Assembly: GCA_025359945.1 (NCBI GenBank)
Contig: JANYDD010000042.1
Location: 1-39,846, forward strand
Direction of reading: 5' to 3'
DNA length: 39,846 nucleotides
Origin: Bdellovibrio sp.
GTDB lineage: Bacteria > Bdellovibrionota > Bdellovibrionia > Bdellovibrionales > Bdellovibrionaceae
In this document: positions 7,561-15,372 of the stretch, in pieces
Layout of the letters: every line of letters starts with the position of its first letter
Numbering within the stretch: position 1 is the first letter of the stretch
Position numbers and translations under genes: made by a program
Notes under the pieces: generated by a model
What the model saw: only the letters and a program-made list of their open reading frames with translations
Database searches by the model: none
What the model was told of the DNA's origin: nothing

Positions 7561-8122
7561 TCTTTTGGGGCTTGTTGCCTGCGGAAGTTCTCAATGGCGT
7601 TCAGGAGAAAACTCCCCCAAGAGTTTCGAGCCCCCGCAGCGCGTTTATTTTTACCCCTATGATCTGGTGTGGAGAGCCGCACAGATCAGCCTGCGCTATC
7701 CCATCCAAATGAACAATATGGATACAGGTCTGATAGAGACCGAATGGGTCCGCATGGTCGACGGTTATCAAGCCCCTTTCGAAACCAACTTAAAACCCCA
7801 AGGTGTGCGCTATAAAATATCTTTGCAGGTTGTGCGCGGAAATTTCGAAGGAAAAAAATCCGTGAAAGTCACCATCAATAAAAAAATGGAACGCCTGAAG
7901 AACTTTTTTGTTGAGCCCGAAAAACTAGAAAGCGATTTGATTGAAGAGCGACTTCTTCTTTACCGCGTCCAGAGGGAACTTCAAATTGAAGAGGGGATCA
8001 GAAATTCAAACAAAGATGGCTCGGCTCCACCAGTGCCAGCGGTACAAAAATTTGAACCTGAAGGAAAAATTTACCGTTATCGCGGCAAGAAAAAATCACC
8101 ACCGGTTCGCCCTGAATTTTAA
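7532..8122 (+). CDS. Lipoprotein, BamC-like
   Basis: The 196-residue protein has a textbook lipobox: LLILCSLLGLVACGSS, Cys17. The region YFYPYDLVWRAAQISLRYP followed by D-T-G-L-I-E-T-E-W resembles the repeat unit of NlpB/BamC-type lipoproteins (Y-D-x-V-W-x-A ... G-x-I-x-T-x-W), often seen in short form in delta-group bacteria. The C-terminus is basic (YRYRGKKKSPPVRPEF). It overlaps its neighbours on both sides: 29 bp with the exported protein and a TAATG junction with the following small membrane ORF. An outer membrane location is inferred; a role in the BAM complex is only a possibility. Confidence 0.6.
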   Translation: MRQRLLILCSLLGLVACGSSQWRSGENSPKSFEPPQRVYFYPYDLVWRAAQISLRYPIQMNNMDTGLIETEWVRMVDGYQAPFETNLKPQGVRYKISLQVVRGNFEGKKSVKVTINKKMERLKNFFVEPEKLESDLIEERLLLYRVQRELQIEEGIRNSNKDGSAPPVPAVQKFEPEGKIYRYRGKKKSPPVRPEF

Positions 8123-8350
8123 TGACTCCTTGGGTGGTAGAAACGATCGGATGGATTTCAAAAATCTTGTTTTTGATTTCAATCATCGTCCCGCGAAGGG
8201 TGGATTTACACTACCCAGGATTGCTGACATCGGTGACCGCGGGATTTTACGCCTTCACTTATTGATGCGACTGCCATTTGGGTGAAATGGGTTATCGCTT
8301 TTGGATTTCACTGCTTGATGATTTGGAAGTATCGAAAGAAAACCACTTAA
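8122..8350 (+). pseudogene. Small membrane protein gene with an apparent one-base frameshift
   Basis: ATG 8122 overlaps the lipoprotein stop (TAATG) and opens MTPWVVETIGWISKILFLIS, with 47 codons to TGA 8263. The adjacent frame continues immediately as IDATAIWVKWVIAFGFHCLM then IWKYRKKTT to TAA 8348-8350. Joined, they make a protein of about 75 residues with two or three membrane segments. The shift lies between about 8240 and 8265. It may be real decay or a sequencing error. The general character recalls small inner membrane proteins of the YgjV/CBU_0592 kind, but I cannot assign it firmly. It is too short for ordinary gene calling. Confidence 0.5.
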
Positions 8351-8988
8351 AGCTTTTTCAGAGCATTTTTAGCGATCAATTTTATTTGCGGGTCTTTATC
8401 TTTGGCCAATGTCTGCCATTTTGATTTTTCGTCGGGGTGAGCCTTGTTCGCCAAGGCTTTCGCCAACTGCGGACGAATCCACAAGCTTTGGTTTTTGTGA
8501 AAGTTATAAGGTTTATCCAGTTCTTGCCAGAAGAGTGCTCGCGACGAGTCCGTCAATGATTGAGCCAGCAACTCGACGGCCAAAGAGCGAACAACCAGCG
8601 CCTTATCAAACAAACTTTTTTCCAAAATTGGTCGAGCTTTTTCAGGCTCTAAATGCACTTGCGCCGCGGTCAAAGCGGCGCTTCGTAAAAACCACTCAGA
8701 GCGCTGAGAAGCTTTTTCCAATTCGGCAAAAGATTCTTTTTTTCGCAACTGCGAGTACAGCATCAAAGACTTCCATCTTTTTTCAAAGGGCAGGTCGGCT
8801 TTGTAAGCCGTCTTTAAAAATTCTTGATCAAGGCCTTGCTGAATGGTTTTTCCCTTGACCAGTTCAATCGCGTTTTGCAACGGCAATGAAATAAAATCTT
8901 CGGCAGTTAATAGGCTTCCGAGAACGGTTGAGTTGGCTAAAATCAAGCCGGTAAAAAATGTCGGAAAAAACAAAGATCTCATCTGCAA
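8347..8988 (-). CDS. HEAT-repeat-like exported protein
   Basis: The 213-residue protein has an N-terminal signal (LFFPTFFTGLILANSTVLG) followed by paired helices. Examples are SEWFLRSAALTAAQVHLEP, KALVVRSLAVELLAQSL and DPQIKLIAKNALKKL, with the D-x-x-I/V-R-x-x-A pattern of HEAT repeats. It is probably a periplasmic scaffold. It follows the coiled-coil protein gene by 4 bp on the same strand, so the two are likely cotranscribed. Partner unknown. Confidence 0.65.
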   Translation of the reverse strand: MQMRSLFFPTFFTGLILANSTVLGSLLTAEDFISLPLQNAIELVKGKTIQQGLDQEFLKTAYKADLPFEKRWKSLMLYSQLRKKESFAELEKASQRSEWFLRSAALTAAQVHLEPEKARPILEKSLFDKALVVRSLAVELLAQSLTDSSRALFWQELDKPYNFHKNQSLWIRPQLAKALANKAHPDEKSKWQTLAKDKDPQIKLIAKNALKKL

Positions 8989-8992
8989 GACT

Positions 8993-10105
8993 CTAACCTT
9001 TTTTGACGAATTTTTGAAACTGATCCATCACTTCTTTTTCATCAGGCTTTAGCGGAATGACCATGGACGGCGTGGCTTCTTTCATCACTTGATCAATATC
9101 GACTTCGCTGATGTCGATTTCTGCGACGGTTTGGCCATTTTCAACTCCGGGAGGCTCTAAACTTTCGGCGGCTTTTTCGAATTCTCTCATCAGTTCTTCA
9201 TCGATCCCTAAGCTTTCATCCAAAACAATTTCAGGCGCTGCGGCAGCGACAGGTTCAGCAGACGGAGGAACTTCAACTGGTGCAGGATTAACTGCTGCGA
9301 CAACTGGTTCAGCTTTCGGCATCTCTGCTTGAGCAGCAGGCTCAGCGATCGTTGCAGCTGATGCAATTGGTGCAGGATTAACTGCTGCGACAACTGGTTC
9401 AGCTTTTGGCGAGCTCGCTGCTGCTGGCGTTGGAGCTGCAGGCTTAATGGCCGGCGTTGGTTTGGGGACGACAACTGCTGCGGCCGGCGCCGGAGTTTCT
9501 GCCGCAACGGGCGGAGCAGCTGTTGCCGGTGCTGCCTTCAGAGCTTCCAATTCTTTCTGCAATTTTGAATTCTCTTCTTTAAAGAAAGAAAGATCTGCAA
9601 TGTCTTCACTTATAATTTCGTATTCAGATAATTTTCCCTGAAGTTCTCTGATTTGCTGATTTAATTTTTCTTTTTCGTCGTTGCTGAGCCCAACTGAACC
9701 GGCCGATTCCCCAGCTGCAGCGGAACCCCCGGGTTGATTTTTTTGGTTTTCAATATAACTCTGCTTTTCCTGAAGGTCTTTTTTAAGATTATTGATTTCG
9801 GACAATAACTTTTGTGCATCTTCACTGCCCGTTGGAACGGCGGCAGCGCCGGTTGAATCTCCAGCGACGGCCGAAGCTCCACCGCCCTGGGGCTGAGGAA
9901 CTGCTTGAGCTTGAGCTAAAATCTGCTGCAGCATTTTTTCCAATTTATCTTGATTAAATTCTGGTCCTGCGTTCGGGGCTTCGGATCCCGATTGAATGAC
10001 ATAGTTTCGAAATGCCAAATAGGCGACGGTCAAAAGAATCAAAAAAACAAAAAGTTCAATCAGAAGGACGTTGTTCTGAAAAATAAAACGAAGTAGGGAT
10101 TCCAC
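8993..10105 (-). CDS. Membrane-anchored coiled-coil protein with Ala/Pro-rich linker
   Basis: The 370-residue protein begins at GTG 10105 (weak upstream signal). It has one membrane segment (about 13-33, VLLIELFVFLILLTVAYLAF). Residues 55-185 are Gln/Glu/Lys-rich and predicted coiled coil. Residues 190-285 are a low-complexity Ala-Pro-Val linker with the repeated unit PKAEPVVAAVNPAP. A conserved-looking acidic end follows (EIDISEVDIDQVMKEATPSM to FQKFVKKG). The shape recalls TolA-type spacers. It may tether a periplasmic function to the inner membrane, but nothing identifies the partner. Confidence 0.6.
   Translation of the reverse strand: MESLLRFIFQNNVLLIELFVFLILLTVAYLAFRNYVIQSGSEAPNAGPEFNQDKLEKMLQQILAQAQAVPQPQGGGASAVAGDSTGAAAVPTGSEDAQKLLSEINNLKKDLQEKQSYIENQKNQPGGSAAAGESAGSVGLSNDEKEKLNQQIRELQGKLSEYEIISEDIADLSFFKEENSKLQKELEALKAAPATAAPPVAAETPAPAAAVVVPKPTPAIKPAAPTPAAASSPKAEPVVAAVNPAPIASAATIAEPAAQAEMPKAEPVVAAVNPAPVEVPPSAEPVAAAAPEIVLDESLGIDEELMREFEKAAESLEPPGVENGQTVAEIDISEVDIDQVMKEATPSMVIPLKPDEKEVMDQFQKFVKKG
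9278..9406 (-). repeat. 39-bp direct repeat with 90-bp period inside the Ala/Pro-rich linker
   Basis: The 39 bases at 9278-9316 recur identically at 9368-9406. The 90-bp period equals 30 codons, so repeat loss or gain keeps the frame. The repeat encodes the PKAEPVVAAVNPAP unit. Confidence 0.85.
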
Positions 10106-10213
10106 CCAAATAGTTTAAATTTTCCTGCCGCAAAGATCCAGATGAAATCAAACTCTAGACCTTGATCTCGGTGGCAAAATCGGCAACTCTGCAGCAAATG
10201 GAAAGGATCTCGT

Positions 10214-11563
10214 ATGAATTTCGATTTAGTGATTAATGATGGCACGGCCTTAGTCTTTCAAAATGGAATCATAGTTCCGCAAAAATTAAATATCGGAATC
10301 AAAGATAAAAAAATTGTGGCCATCTCGGCGCAATCCTTAATTGGTGAAGCCAACTCCTCAAAAAAAGTGATCTCGGCGATGCACCTGCATATTTTACCCG
10401 GAGTCATAGACTCGCAGGTGCACTTTCGCGATCCCGGTTTCCCGCAAAAAGAAGATTTAGAATCAGGGTCACGCGCCGCCGCTTTAGGAGGCGTCACTTC
10501 TTTTTTTGAAATGCCCAACACGCTGCCAGCAACAACAACCGCACCGTTTCTGAATGACAAGTTGTCTAAGGCGGCTAACGTCAGCCATGTGAATTTCGCT
10601 TTTTTTAGCGGCGGCAGCCATCAAAATATTTCACAGCTGTCTCGCCTAGAAAATACGGCGGGCAGCCCTGGAATAAAAGTTTTTGTTGGGTCGTCAACAG
10701 GAACTCTTTTGGTTGAAGATGATCCCTCGATAGAAAAAATTTTGCGAAGCACACAGCGACGGGTCGTTTTTCATAGCGAGGACGAAAATCTTTTGAAAAG
10801 CCGCAAAAGTATGGTTCTGCCCACCGCGGATCCACGCATGCATTCAGTTTGGCGAAACGAAGAAACCGGATTTCGGTCGACGGCGCGATTAATAAAACTA
10901 GCTCAAAAAACCGGGCGAAAAATTCATATTCTGCATATTTCTTCGATGGAAGAAATGGATCTTATTCGTAGCGCTAAAAAGCTGCAAAACTTGGTGTCGT
11001 GTGAAATTTTGCCACAGTATTTAATTTTATCAGCGCCGGACTGCTACGATCGTTGGAAAACCTTGGCCCAGCAGAACCCACCGATCAGGGACCACCGGCA
11101 TATGAAATATTTGTGGCAAGCGGTGCTAGATAAAACCGTCGACGTGATGGGATCGGATCATGCGCCGCACACTTTGGCGGAAAAAAATCGCCCCTATCCG
11201 CAATCTCCATCCGGAATGCCGATGGTGCAAACCATGGTTCCTTTGATGCTTCATCAGGTCGCTCAGCAAAAAATCTCGTTGGAAAGATTGGTGGAACTTT
11301 GGTGCGAAAAACCGCGCGAAATTTTTGGTTGTAAAACCAAGGGTCGGATCGAAGTTGGATTGGATGCGGATTTTACTTTGGTTGATCTAAAAAAGAAAAA
11401 GCAAATTCAAAATTCTTGGATCGCAAGCAAGTGCGGCTGGACTTTATTTGACGGCTATTGGGTGCAAGGTTGGGTCGAACAGACAGTTGTGATGGGAGAA
11501 GTGGTGATGGAATCTGACCAGGTTTTGCACGGGTCGCGCGGACAAAAAGTTTTATTTAGTTAG
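10214..11563 (+). CDS. pyrC: Dihydroorotase (class I type), amidohydrolase superfamily
   Basis: The 449-residue protein catalyses the third step of pyrimidine synthesis (carbamoyl-aspartate to dihydroorotate), in the cytosol. It shows the family pattern: DSQVHFRDPG (Q68, H70, R72), GGVTSFFEMPNT (substrate-binding Asn), GIKVFVGSSTG (K155), VVFHSED (H187), KIHILHIS (H238/H241) and VMGSDHAPHT (D315). The first metal His of the usual HxH is Gln, as I recall from Bacteroidetes-type dihydroorotases (DDQVHFREPG), so this is probably a subfamily trait rather than loss. GGAAAGGA precedes the ATG. It is a single gene, divergent from the coiled-coil gene. A non-catalytic role is the main alternative. 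Confidence 0.85.
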   Translation: MNFDLVINDGTALVFQNGIIVPQKLNIGIKDKKIVAISAQSLIGEANSSKKVISAMHLHILPGVIDSQVHFRDPGFPQKEDLESGSRAAALGGVTSFFEMPNTLPATTTAPFLNDKLSKAANVSHVNFAFFSGGSHQNISQLSRLENTAGSPGIKVFVGSSTGTLLVEDDPSIEKILRSTQRRVVFHSEDENLLKSRKSMVLPTADPRMHSVWRNEETGFRSTARLIKLAQKTGRKIHILHISSMEEMDLIRSAKKLQNLVSCEILPQYLILSAPDCYDRWKTLAQQNPPIRDHRHMKYLWQAVLDKTVDVMGSDHAPHTLAEKNRPYPQSPSGMPMVQTMVPLMLHQVAQQKISLERLVELWCEKPREIFGCKTKGRIEVGLDADFTLVDLKKKKQIQNSWIASKCGWTLFDGYWVQGWVEQTVVMGEVVMESDQVLHGSRGQKVLFS

Positions 11564-11713
11564 GGACTTTTTCAAATGTTCGTTTTCGGGAAAAATTTTT
11601 TTTAAATTTGTTCCTAAACAAATTGAGTAAAAAAACCTTCGAGCCCAGTGAAGCAAAGTGAAGTGAAATGTGGTGCAATAGAGCGCCATGAAGGACTATG
11701 AAGCGAAAAAAAT

Positions 11714-11743
11714 TAAGGCGACGGAATGACCGTCGCCTTTTTA
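11714..11743. terminator. Bidirectional terminator between dihydroorotase and the DUF4360 gene
   Basis: AAGGCGACGG (11715-11724) pairs with CCGTCGCCTT (11730-11739) around AATGA, followed by TTT on the plus strand. On the minus strand it is followed by an AATTTTTTTT tract. It serves the convergent genes on both sides. The stretch 11564-11713 before it holds no gene, only GTGAAG-like purine repeats. Confidence 0.85.
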
Positions 11744-11766
11744 AAAATTACAAAACATTTCTTTGA

Positions 11767-12501
11767 TTATAGTCGACAGGATCGCCACTGAAGTTGGTAA
11801 ACCAGTTCGCCGTTGACGTCGGCCGAATCCACCACCGCTAAAGTTTGATCTCCACGCCGATTTGTTTGCGACAACATCGAAGCGTTGACTCGCAAATTGA
11901 CTTACGTATGCACATGACGCCACCTACCTGTCGTGTTCGACTGGAGCGCATTCAAGTCGACAATATTCGACAAGGCGAATTTGCTGGCGTCATGTGCATA
12001 GGTGGGCAAATTGACGCTAGCCCCACACGGAGTCCACACCACCGTCGTCGCCAATAAATTATCCGTAACATCGAACCCATCATCGATCGGACCATAGAAA
12101 GATCGACTAATTCTTGGTCCTCGCGATCCCGCCCAAAAATATTCAGCATCGAATCTAGACATCGCACCCGACGGAACGTTCAAGTATCCTCGGTAATCCA
12201 CACCAATCACTGCGACCGAAAACCCTTGAGGAACTTCTACTGGAATCGACAGATTGCACGACTTGCGGTCGACACGTTTTCCAGTGGTACCGCCGGCCTC
12301 GGCACTGAATTGATCAAACAAAATTGACAGCGATTGCTGATCTGGACTGACCGAAGCACTGGCTGTTCCCCCGGGGCATCCGCTACCACCATAAGCTGGT
12401 GATCCTAAACGAATTTGATCTTGACCTCCGTTTTGCGCGTAAGCGCAGTGATAAAATACCCACAGAGAAAATGCGGCTAGAAATGCGACCCTTCGAATCA
12501 T
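11767..12501 (-). pseudogene. DUF4360 secreted protein gene, disrupted by the miniature element
   Basis: ATG 12501, preceded by a GGGGGG ribosome binding site, opens a signal peptide (MIRRVAFLAAFSLWVFYHCAYA). The DUF4360 pattern follows: AYGGSGCPGGTASASVS, ILFDQF, the C-x-L-x-I-P-V-E-V-P-x-G-F segment, YRGYLNVP and TVVWTPCG. After CGASVNL the frame enters the 106-bp element and stops at its right end. On the other side the same frame resumes as NLRVNASMLSQ and ends VYQLQWRSCRL-stop, the expected DUF4360 C-terminus. Removing the element plus one 8-bp repeat gives ASVNLRVNAS with no frame break. The truncated product lacks the last 47 or so residues including the final cysteine, so it is probably non-functional. 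Confidence 0.88.
11901..12006 (-). mobile_element. 106-bp miniature inverted-repeat element, copy 2
   Basis: This is the reverse complement of the element at 259-364 with one base difference. The 15-bp inverted repeat TATGCACATGACGCC is at 11907-11921, and its complement is at about 11986-12000. The 8-bp duplication (CAAATTGA in plus orientation) abuts both ends; the matching direct repeat can be extended to 10 bp, GCAAATTGAC, at 11892 and 12006. Insertion size plus duplication is 114 bp, a multiple of three, but the element brings an in-frame TAA. Confidence 0.9.
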
Positions 12502-12827
12502 GAATCCCCCCTTTTTGGTTTTTTTGGCACCACTTGCAGTGCACACAAAAAAGAAGTTCAAAGTTCGGGCCACGCCAAAGTGACACCGACTCACATTTTT
12601 ATTTATTTTTTTGGAATTTTTGTTTTTAAAAATAAAAAAAATTTCTTAAAACTTTTTTTCGCAGTTTTTTTAGAGAAAAAAATAAAAGCAAATTTCGCTC
12701 AGCAGGAACTAATTATTCACAAAATAGGCTGGGCTTTTATAAGAATGAAAAAATACAATCGAATTTAAAATCACGACTTAGTTAGGATCGGTCGCCACAC
12801 GCCAGCCCGTTGTAGTCTGCAATAAAA
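12502..12827. other. AT-rich intergenic region without a confident gene
   Basis: This region is the upstream side of the DUF4360 gene and the downstream side of the subtilase gene. It is strongly A/T-rich with several A and T tracts. A 62-codon frame on the plus strand (12580-12768) is Phe/Lys-rich low complexity and looks non-coding. Promoter elements for the DUF4360 gene must lie here, but I cannot pick a convincing -35/-10 pair. Confidence 0.6.
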
Positions 12828-12878
12828 AAAAGGCCCTTCCGGGGCCTTTTTGCAGGCGAGTTGTTTCCACTCGCCATT
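12828..12878 (-). terminator. Tandem terminator hairpins downstream of the subtilase gene
   Basis: AAAGGCCC pairs with GGGCCTTT at about 12829-12850, with a long T tract on the minus strand. A second hairpin, GGCGAG/CTCGCC at about 12855-12875, has T-rich flanks on the plus strand. On the minus strand they form an efficient stop shortly after the subtilase TAA at 12900. Confidence 0.8.
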
Positions 12879-12899
12879 TTATTTTTTTAAAGAATTAAA

Positions 12900-14450
12900 T
12901 TAGCCGCAGAAAGGAAGTGGGAAATCAATGCCAATGACCGGAAATAATCCGCAGGCAATTTCACACCAAGTGGGATCTCCGAAGGGACACTCTTCGCCGC
13001 CTCCATCACCACCGCGATCCACTTTTCCGATGATAATGTCGTAAGACGATGCCGTTTGGCCCCCAGCGTCCTTCACTGACACAGTGACTTTTCCTTTTGT
13101 TAAACCTTTTAAGTTTCCATCCTGATCAATGGATGCAACTTTCGAGTCAGAAACTGAAAACTGCAACGGAGCTTTTCCATAAACACCGGCAAATTTCATA
13201 GACTCATTTTCACCAATGGTTTCGGCGAAGGGAGCCACAAACATTTTCTTATTTTTCAAGACTTGGGCTGCACCAAAGGCGTTGATTCGGCAATCACAAG
13301 CAGTTTCGATTCCCACTTTATCTGCAGATGCTTGCATCAATGCGCGAATTTGAACCGGAGTTAAAGCATTGTCCTGAGCTTTAATAAAAGCCGCAAATCC
13401 CGCAACCATCGGAGTCGCCATTGAGGTCCCCGAAAGATTTCCATATTTTCCATTAGGTAAAGTGCTCATGATACCTTCACCAGGAGCCGCCAAGGAAACG
13501 CTTGATTTCCCGTAGTTTGACCACTGGGGTTTTGCATCACCAGATCCCGAAGCAGAAACCACGATCATGTTTTGCACGCCCGAGTTCGCAGGATAAACTT
13601 CGTAAGAATCATTATTTTTTCCATCGTTTGAAGCGGCGGCAACAAACATAATGCCGGCTTTGTCAGCGCGTTCAATCGCTTCGATCAAAGGTTTGGCAGA
13701 AGATCTAGGGACAGCGGCTCCCCAGCTGGCAGAAATAATATCGACTTTTTTTGCAATCGCATAATCGATCGCTTTGATCGCCATGTTCAAATCGCCTTGT
13801 CCTTTTTCGTCTAAAAATCGCAAAGGCATGATTGAAACTTCCGGAGAAATTCCAACTGTCCCACCATCTATAAGACCAGTGGCTCCGACTATTCCGGCGC
13901 AATGAGTGCCATGCCCGGGGTTGGCTTGGCCAGTGACGTCCATTGGATCATTGCTACTATTAATGAAGTCATAACCTTCGATCATATTCGGAGCTAAATT
14001 TTTGTGTTTGTAATCGGTGCCTGTATCGATCACCGCCACTTTTATATTTCTAGAACCTTTATTGCCGACAGTTCCCCAAGCTTTTTCAGCTTCAACTTTG
14101 GCGATAGACCATTGTTTCTGAAGCTCGGTTTTGTCGACTTGGTCTCGCAGTGCGTGGATCTTGAAGTTCGGTACAATGTATTCAATTTGCGGATTGTTGA
14201 TCAGATGGGCATAGGCTTTTAGACCTCGCTGATCCGCTTGAATGTCGACTTTAAATAGACGACCTTCCTGGTGAATATCTGTGATTTGTAAGTCAGTCGA
14301 TGCCAACTGGCTACTCAGCACTGCTGCAGTTCTATATTTGACCAAAAACTCGGCGGCTTCCGATGACACTGAGAAATTCAAAACTACTGCAGAGATCGCA
14401 AGTGCCAAAATGGCCCGCACTCCGCATAAAAATCCTGTGGTTTTTTTCAT
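12900..14450 (-). CDS. Secreted subtilisin-like serine protease (S8) with a C-terminal Big2-type domain
   Basis: ATG 14450 was chosen because AAAGGAGGGTGAA precedes it and a signal peptide follows (AILALAISAVVLNFSVSSEAA). The order is signal, a short inhibitor-like propeptide (about 35-110), then the S8 catalytic domain: IDTGTDYKH (Asp142), GHGTHCAGIVG (His180), AAASNDG (oxyanion Asn274) and LSGTSMATPMVAG (Ser342). A bacterial Ig-like segment follows (FSVSDSKVASIDQDGNLKGL). A Cys-rich tail ends the protein (GGGEECPFGDPTWCEIACG). All catalytic residues are present. It is a monocistronic gene with its own terminator and could serve as a prey or nutrient protease. Confidence 0.93.
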   Translation of the reverse strand: MKKTTGFLCGVRAILALAISAVVLNFSVSSEAAEFLVKYRTAAVLSSQLASTDLQITDIHQEGRLFKVDIQADQRGLKAYAHLINNPQIEYIVPNFKIHALRDQVDKTELQKQWSIAKVEAEKAWGTVGNKGSRNIKVAVIDTGTDYKHKNLAPNMIEGYDFINSSNDPMDVTGQANPGHGTHCAGIVGATGLIDGGTVGISPEVSIMPLRFLDEKGQGDLNMAIKAIDYAIAKKVDIISASWGAAVPRSSAKPLIEAIERADKAGIMFVAAASNDGKNNDSYEVYPANSGVQNMIVVSASGSGDAKPQWSNYGKSSVSLAAPGEGIMSTLPNGKYGNLSGTSMATPMVAGFAAFIKAQDNALTPVQIRALMQASADKVGIETACDCRINAFGAAQVLKNKKMFVAPFAETIGENESMKFAGVYGKAPLQFSVSDSKVASIDQDGNLKGLTKGKVTVSVKDAGGQTASSYDIIIGKVDRGGDGGGEECPFGDPTWCEIACGLFPVIGIDFPLPFCG

Positions 14451-14598
14451 TTCACCCTCCTTTGTGCAGTTAAAGGATGGGAACAAAGAAAACGGAAGTG
14501 AATGATTTTTGTGCAGAAACGGCAGTTTTTTGGCTCCTTAACGTTAATTTAAGTTTTTTGTTTTTATTTGCCAGGACCTTCGCCTAGAGTTGAATGAG

Positions 14599-15372
14599 AT
14601 GAATTTTATAGAAGTCATAATATTATCTTTTGTTGAAGGGCTCACAGAGTACTTGCCGATTTCATCGACTGGGCATTTAATTATTGTCTCGCATTTTCTG
14701 CAAATCAAAGATCAAAACTTTCTGAACTCGTTCAATATCATCATCCAGTTCGGCGCCATTCTCTCAGTTTTGGTCGTTTACTTCGAAAAATTTAAGTGGG
14801 ATCCGGAGTTTTATAAAAAACTTTTGGTTTCATTCCTACCCGCGGTAGTTTTGGGTTTGCTGTTTAAAAGTAAAATTGAAGCCTTGTTGGATAGTGTTCT
14901 CGTAGTCGCCTGGGCTTTGGTCGCGGGCGGAATCCTTTTGATTTTATCCGATTTTTTTTTCAAAGAAAAAAATCAAGATCAAAAACGATCTTTTGCACAG
15001 CTCACTGTGGCACAATGCTTAGGGATCGGCTTTTTTCAGTGTTTTGCATTTATCCCCGGAGTCTCGCGCTCGGCCGCCACAATTTTGGCCGGACTGGGTT
15101 TTGGCCTTAGTAAAAAAGACGCTGCCGAATATTCATTTTTCTTGGCCGTCCCAACTTTAACTGCCGCGGCCGGGTACAAAAGTCTGCCGTTAGTTAAAAC
15201 TATAAATATGTCTCAGGCAGGAGCTTTGGCGCTGGGAATTTTCTTGTCTTTTTTATTTGCTTTGGCTGCCGTTCGATTTTTTATTGCCTTGGTATCCAGA
15301 TATGGCTTTAAGCATTTTGGAATTTATAGAATTCTGTTGGGCGTATTTTTAATCTTTATGGAGTCGCGATGA
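14599..15372 (+). CDS. uppP: Undecaprenyl-diphosphatase UppP/BacA
   Basis: This integral membrane enzyme removes a phosphate from undecaprenyl pyrophosphate to recycle the peptidoglycan lipid carrier. It shows both signature loops: EGLTEYLPISSTGH (Glu13, Glu17, His26) and PGVSRSAATI with its essential Arg. About eight hydrophobic helices fit the roughly 260-residue family. ATG 14599 is preferred over TTG 14590, three codons upstream, since the family starts shortly before the E-x-x-x-E motif; neither has a strong binding site. It overlaps the MscS gene by four bases (ATGA). Confidence 0.95.
   Translation: MNFIEVIILSFVEGLTEYLPISSTGHLIIVSHFLQIKDQNFLNSFNIIIQFGAILSVLVVYFEKFKWDPEFYKKLLVSFLPAVVLGLLFKSKIEALLDSVLVVAWALVAGGILLILSDFFFKEKNQDQKRSFAQLTVAQCLGIGFFQCFAFIPGVSRSAATILAGLGFGLSKKDAAEYSFFLAVPTLTAAAGYKSLPLVKTINMSQAGALALGIFLSFLFALAAVRFFIALVSRYGFKHFGIYRILLGVFLIFMESR

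Noticed and set aside
8409-8858. 149-codon plus-strand frame
   Set aside because: Antisense shadow of the HEAT-repeat gene, which has a signal peptide and periodic helices.
9208-9507. 99-codon Gln/Leu-rich minus-strand frame
   Set aside because: Frame-shifted reading of the Ala/Pro repeat region of the coiled-coil protein.
12580-12768. 62-codon plus-strand frame
   Set aside because: Phe/Lys low-complexity product of AT-rich DNA, with no ribosome binding site or domain.
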